Assembly (NCBI GenBank): GCA_025963955.1
Contig: JAOPZU010000031.1
Span: 1 to 9,684 of the forward strand
Direction: 5' to 3'
DNA: 9,684 bases
From: Solirubrobacterales bacterium
GTDB taxonomy: Bacteria > Actinomycetota > Thermoleophilia > Solirubrobacterales > Solirubrobacteraceae
The translations under genes and the position numbers were made by a program. Positions 6,740-9,684 of the stretch are shown piece after piece (position 1 is the stretch's first letter; each line of letters opens with the position of its first letter). Below the pieces are notes generated by a model. That model did no database searches, was not told where the DNA came from, and worked only from the letters and a program-made list of their open reading frames with translations.

Positions 6740-9684
6740 ATGAGGATCATCGACAATGTCAACGAGCTGCTCGGAGACGATCTCAAGGGGGCGATCGCGC
6801 CCGGGTCGAAGGTCCGCATCGCGGCGTCGACATTCACCATCTTCGCGTTCGAGGCGCTCCGTAAGGAGCTCGAGCAGGTCACCCAACTGGAGTTCATCTT
6901 CACGGCACCGTCCTTCGTCACGAGTAAGGCCACGGACAAACTCCGCAAGGAGCGCCGTGAGTTCTTCATCCCCCAGGCCAAGGGTGGAGAGTCGAGCCTC
7001 CACGGCTCGGAGTTCGAGATCCGGCTGCGAAACAAGTTGACGCAGCGCGCGATTGCGAAGGAGTGTGCCGACTGGGTGCGGCGCAAGGCCATCTTCCGGT
7101 CTAACTCCACGGGAAACCCGATGCAGCAGTTCGCCGTGGTCGACGACAAGGCTGCCTACATGCCGCTCCAGGGCTTCACGACCGCAGACCTCGGCTACGA
7201 GCGCGGCAACGCTGTCTCGAACATGGTGCACCGGGTCGACGAGGCGCCGATGACGGCGCAGTACGTCCGCCTGTTCGACCAGATCTGGCACAACCCAGAC
7301 CAGCTCGACGATGTCACCGACGCGGTTTACGACCACATTGCCAGCGTGTACGCCGAGAACTCGCCGGCGCGCATCTACTTCCTGATCCTCTACAACCTGT
7401 TCGCCGAGTTCCTCGACGACATCAGCGAGGACGTGCTGCCCAACGATCGCACCGGCTACAAAGAGACGGCGGTCTGGAATTCGCTCTACAACTTCCAGCG
7501 GGACGCTGCGACGGGGATCATCAACAAGCTCGAGACCTACAACGGTTGCATCCTCGCTGACAGCGTCGGCCTCGGTAAGACGTTCACAGCCCTCGCCGTG
7601 ATCAAGTACTACGAGCTGCGCAACAAGTCGGTGCTGGTGCTTGCCCCGAAGAAGCTGGCGGAGAACTGGACGAACTTCAACGCGAACTTGACGACGAACA
7701 TTTTCGCCAAGGACCGCTTTAACTACGACGTCCTCGCTCACACCGACTTGTCCCGCACCAAGGGAGAGTCTGGGGGACTCCGGCTTGACCGAGTGAACTG
7801 GGGCAACTACGACCTCGTCGTCATCGACGAGTCCCATAACTTCCGCAACGCCGACTATGCGGAGGAGAAGGAATCCCGCTACCAGCGGCTGATGCGGCAG
7901 GTGATCCGTGAGGGCGTGAAGACCAAGGTGCTCATGCTGTCGGCGACGCCGGTCAACAACCGGTTCAACGACCTCAAGAATCAGCTTCAGCTGGCCTATG
8001 AGGGCGAGTCGGATAACCTCGCGAAGCATCTCAGCCTGTCCACGACTGTGGAGAGAGTCTTCAGTGATGCCCAACGGGCGTTCAACGAGTGGTCGAAGCT
8101 ACCGCCGGAGTCTCGGACCCCGGCCGCGATCTTGAATATGCTTGACTTCGATTTCTTCGAGTTGCTCGACTCGGTCACCATTGCACGGTCACGCAAGCAC
8201 ATCCAGGCGTTCTACGACACCACCGAGATCGGCGCGTTTCCCTCGCGCATGCCGCCGACCTCGATCCGTGAGCCGCTTACTGACCTCCAAACGGTCCCGA
8301 CGTTCAAGGAGATCTTCGAGCAACTGCAGGAGCTAACGCTCGCCGTGTACACGCCGTTGAAGTACGTACTCGACAGCCGTGTGCAGAAGTACGACGACCT
8401 GTACAACATCGAGGGTGGAACGGCGCGGTCAAACCTGGGGCAGCGGGGCCGCGAGCAGGGGCTGAAGAAGCTCATGACCGTCAACTTGCTGAAGCGGTTG
8501 GAGAGCTCGGTCGAGGCCTTTCGGCTCACCCTCGCGAAGATCGAGGGAGCGGTCGACGACACGTTGGGCCGGCTCGACTCTCACGAGGGCACGATCGCCG
8601 ACACGAACATCGACTTCGCTGGCCTAGACGTCGATGTCGAGGACGCCGACGCTCTCTTGTTCGGCGAGAATATCAAGATCGATCTCGATGACGTCGATGT
8701 TGCGTCGTGGCGACGCGACCTGTGGAACGACCGTGAGACGCTCCGCGAATTGCTCGACGAGATGCGGAGGGTCACACCGGAGCACGACCGCAAGCTCCGG
8801 GCACTCACCGACCTAATCGCCGGCAAGGCCGCCCAGCCGATCAACGAGGGCAACCGCAAGGTGCTCATCTTCTCGGCCTTCGCCGACACCGCTGAGTACC
8901 TGTACCGGGAACTCGCTCCGCGGCTGAGCAAGGCTGGCCTCGAGTTCGCCCTCGTGACGGGCGGCGGCCACGCCGCCAAGACGACGCTCGGGACCGGGTA
9001 TGACTTCCAACAGGTGCTCACGCTCTTCTCACCGAAGTCAAAGCAGCGACACCTGACCATGCCCGAGACGACCGGCGAGCTCGATGTGCTGATCGCCACC
9101 GACGTTATCAGCGAAGGACAGAATCTCCAGGACTGTGACTACCTCGTCAACTACGACATCCACTGGAACCCGGTCCGGATCATCCAGCGCTTCGGTCGCG
9201 TGGACCGCATCGGTTCCACGAACACGTACATCCAGCTGGTCAACTTCTGGCCCGACATCTCTCTAGACGAGTACATCAACCTGAAGGAACGGGTCGAAAA
9301 CCGCATGGTCATCGCTGACCTCGCGGGAACCGCCGACGACAACGTCCTGACCCTGGAGGAGGCCGACGCAGCCTTCCGCAAGGAACAGCTCCGCAAACTG
9401 CAGAACGAGGTCATCGAGCTCGAAGACGTCCGCACCGGCGTCTCGATCACCGACCTGGGCCTCAACGACTTCCGCATGGATCTCCTGGGCTACATCAAGG
9501 AGTACGGCGATCTCGCCACCGCGCCCAAGGGCCTCCATGCCGTCGTCCCTGCCCGAGCGGACAAGGGACTCAAGCCGGGAGCGCTCTTCGTCCTTCACGA
9601 CGTGAACGCCGACAAAGACATCAACCGCGGCAACCGACTCCACCCGCACTACCTCGTCTATCTCGACGGTGACGGCAACGTCAT
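6740..9684 (+). CDS. SNF2/RapA-like helicase with degenerate PLD-like N-terminus (3' end outside window)
   Basis: 981 codons are visible and the frame is still open at the window end. Residues about 1-165 resemble a phospholipase-D-like domain (KVRIAASTFTIFAFEAL at 24-40), but where the HxK motif is expected the sequence is MQQFAVVDD (128-136), so it is probably inactive. Helicase lobe 1: ADSVGLGKT at 273-281 (K280), DESH at 363-366, SATP at 401-404. A long insert follows, with an acidic patch at about 623-654. Lobe 2 starts KVLIFSAF (707-714), then ATDVISEGQNL (786-796) and QRFGRVDRIG (816-825), the SNF2/RapA motifs V and VI. The start is firm: an in-frame TGA at 6707 leaves ATG 6740 as the first possible start, although only a weak GGGGTGG precedes it. 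Such proteins remodel or translocate on DNA. From memory, relatives head operons with DUF4391, methyltransferase and type III-like restriction genes; that part is not visible here. Confidence 0.92.
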   Translation, partial: MRIIDNVNELLGDDLKGAIAPGSKVRIAASTFTIFAFEALRKELEQVTQLEFIFTAPSFVTSKATDKLRKERREFFIPQAKGGESSLHGSEFEIRLRNKLTQRAIAKECADWVRRKAIFRSNSTGNPMQQFAVVDDKAAYMPLQGFTTADLGYERGNAVSNMVHRVDEAPMTAQYVRLFDQIWHNPDQLDDVTDAVYDHIASVYAENSPARIYFLILYNLFAEFLDDISEDVLPNDRTGYKETAVWNSLYNFQRDAATGIINKLETYNGCILADSVGLGKTFTALAVIKYYELRNKSVLVLAPKKLAENWTNFNANLTTNIFAKDRFNYDVLAHTDLSRTKGESGGLRLDRVNWGNYDLVVIDESHNFRNADYAEEKESRYQRLMRQVIREGVKTKVLMLSATPVNNRFNDLKNQLQLAYEGESDNLAKHLSLSTTVERVFSDAQRAFNEWSKLPPESRTPAAILNMLDFDFFELLDSVTIARSRKHIQAFYDTTEIGAFPSRMPPTSIREPLTDLQTVPTFKEIFEQLQELTLAVYTPLKYVLDSRVQKYDDLYNIEGGTARSNLGQRGREQGLKKLMTVNLLKRLESSVEAFRLTLAKIEGAVDDTLGRLDSHEGTIADTNIDFAGLDVDVEDADALLFGENIKIDLDDVDVASWRRDLWNDRETLRELLDEMRRVTPEHDRKLRALTDLIAGKAAQPINEGNRKVLIFSAFADTAEYLYRELAPRLSKAGLEFALVTGGGHAAKTTLGTGYDFQQVLTLFSPKSKQRHLTMPETTGELDVLIATDVISEGQNLQDCDYLVNYDIHWNPVRIIQRFGRVDRIGSTNTYIQLVNFWPDISLDEYINLKERVENRMVIADLAGTADDNVLTLEEADAAFRKEQLRKLQNEVIELEDVRTGVSITDLGLNDFRMDLLGYIKEYGDLATAPKGLHAVVPARADKGLKPGALFVLHDVNADKDINRGNRLHPHYLVYLDGDGNV

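Noticed and set aside
6672..6743. Short frame ending in TGA that overlaps the helicase start as ATGA, suggesting translational coupling
   Set aside because: The frame from GTG 6672 has just 23 codons, no ribosome binding site and an Arg-rich product; the overlap is probably accidental.
6518..8074. 518-residue open frame on the minus strand opposite the SNF2 helicase
   Set aside because: It overlaps the conserved lobe-1 helicase motifs on the plus strand, and its product (many VxDxR/VLxxV stretches) is the usual reverse reading of an Asp/Leu/Val-rich protein.

Overview
The window is GC-rich DNA with long antisense open frames and high third-position GC. This points to an actinomycete, perhaps Pseudonocardiales-like; that is an inference from composition and gene content, with no rRNA or other marker to confirm it. 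Four genes can be supported, plus one gene remnant. Some coding stretches are visibly richer in GC than others.

Left part (1-2343): a complete 12-segment MFS transporter on the minus strand (47-1291) diverges from a plus-strand gene (1531-2343). The latter encodes a single-pass membrane protein with an N-terminal DUF4177-like domain and a C-terminal DUF4839-like domain. Its ATG sits seven bases after a TAnnnT -10 box and has no Shine-Dalgarno sequence, which fits a leaderless mRNA.

Middle (2480-6046): a 1188-residue protein of the TM0106 type joins three modules: a RecB/Cas4-like nuclease with a four-cysteine set, a DEDD (YprB/RNase H-like) exonuclease, and a UPF1/Dna2-like SF1 helicase. All recognisable catalytic motifs are present.

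The 693-bp stretch 6047-6739 holds no confident gene. It contains a strong hairpin just after the nuclease-helicase gene. It then has the frameshifted N-terminal remnant of an enoyl-CoA hydratase (crotonase) gene that still carries its ribosome binding site. Further on are two perfect palindromes with centres exactly 20 bp apart, and a doubtful small ORF.

Right part (6740-9684): the first 981 codons of a large SNF2/RapA-like helicase, cut by the window end. It begins with a phospholipase-D-like domain that has lost the HKD residues. As I recall, helicases of this type often lead restriction-modification or other defence operons, so the cluster of interest probably continues to the right, outside the window. 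The broken crotonase gene suggests that this helicase lies at or near the edge of an inserted island.
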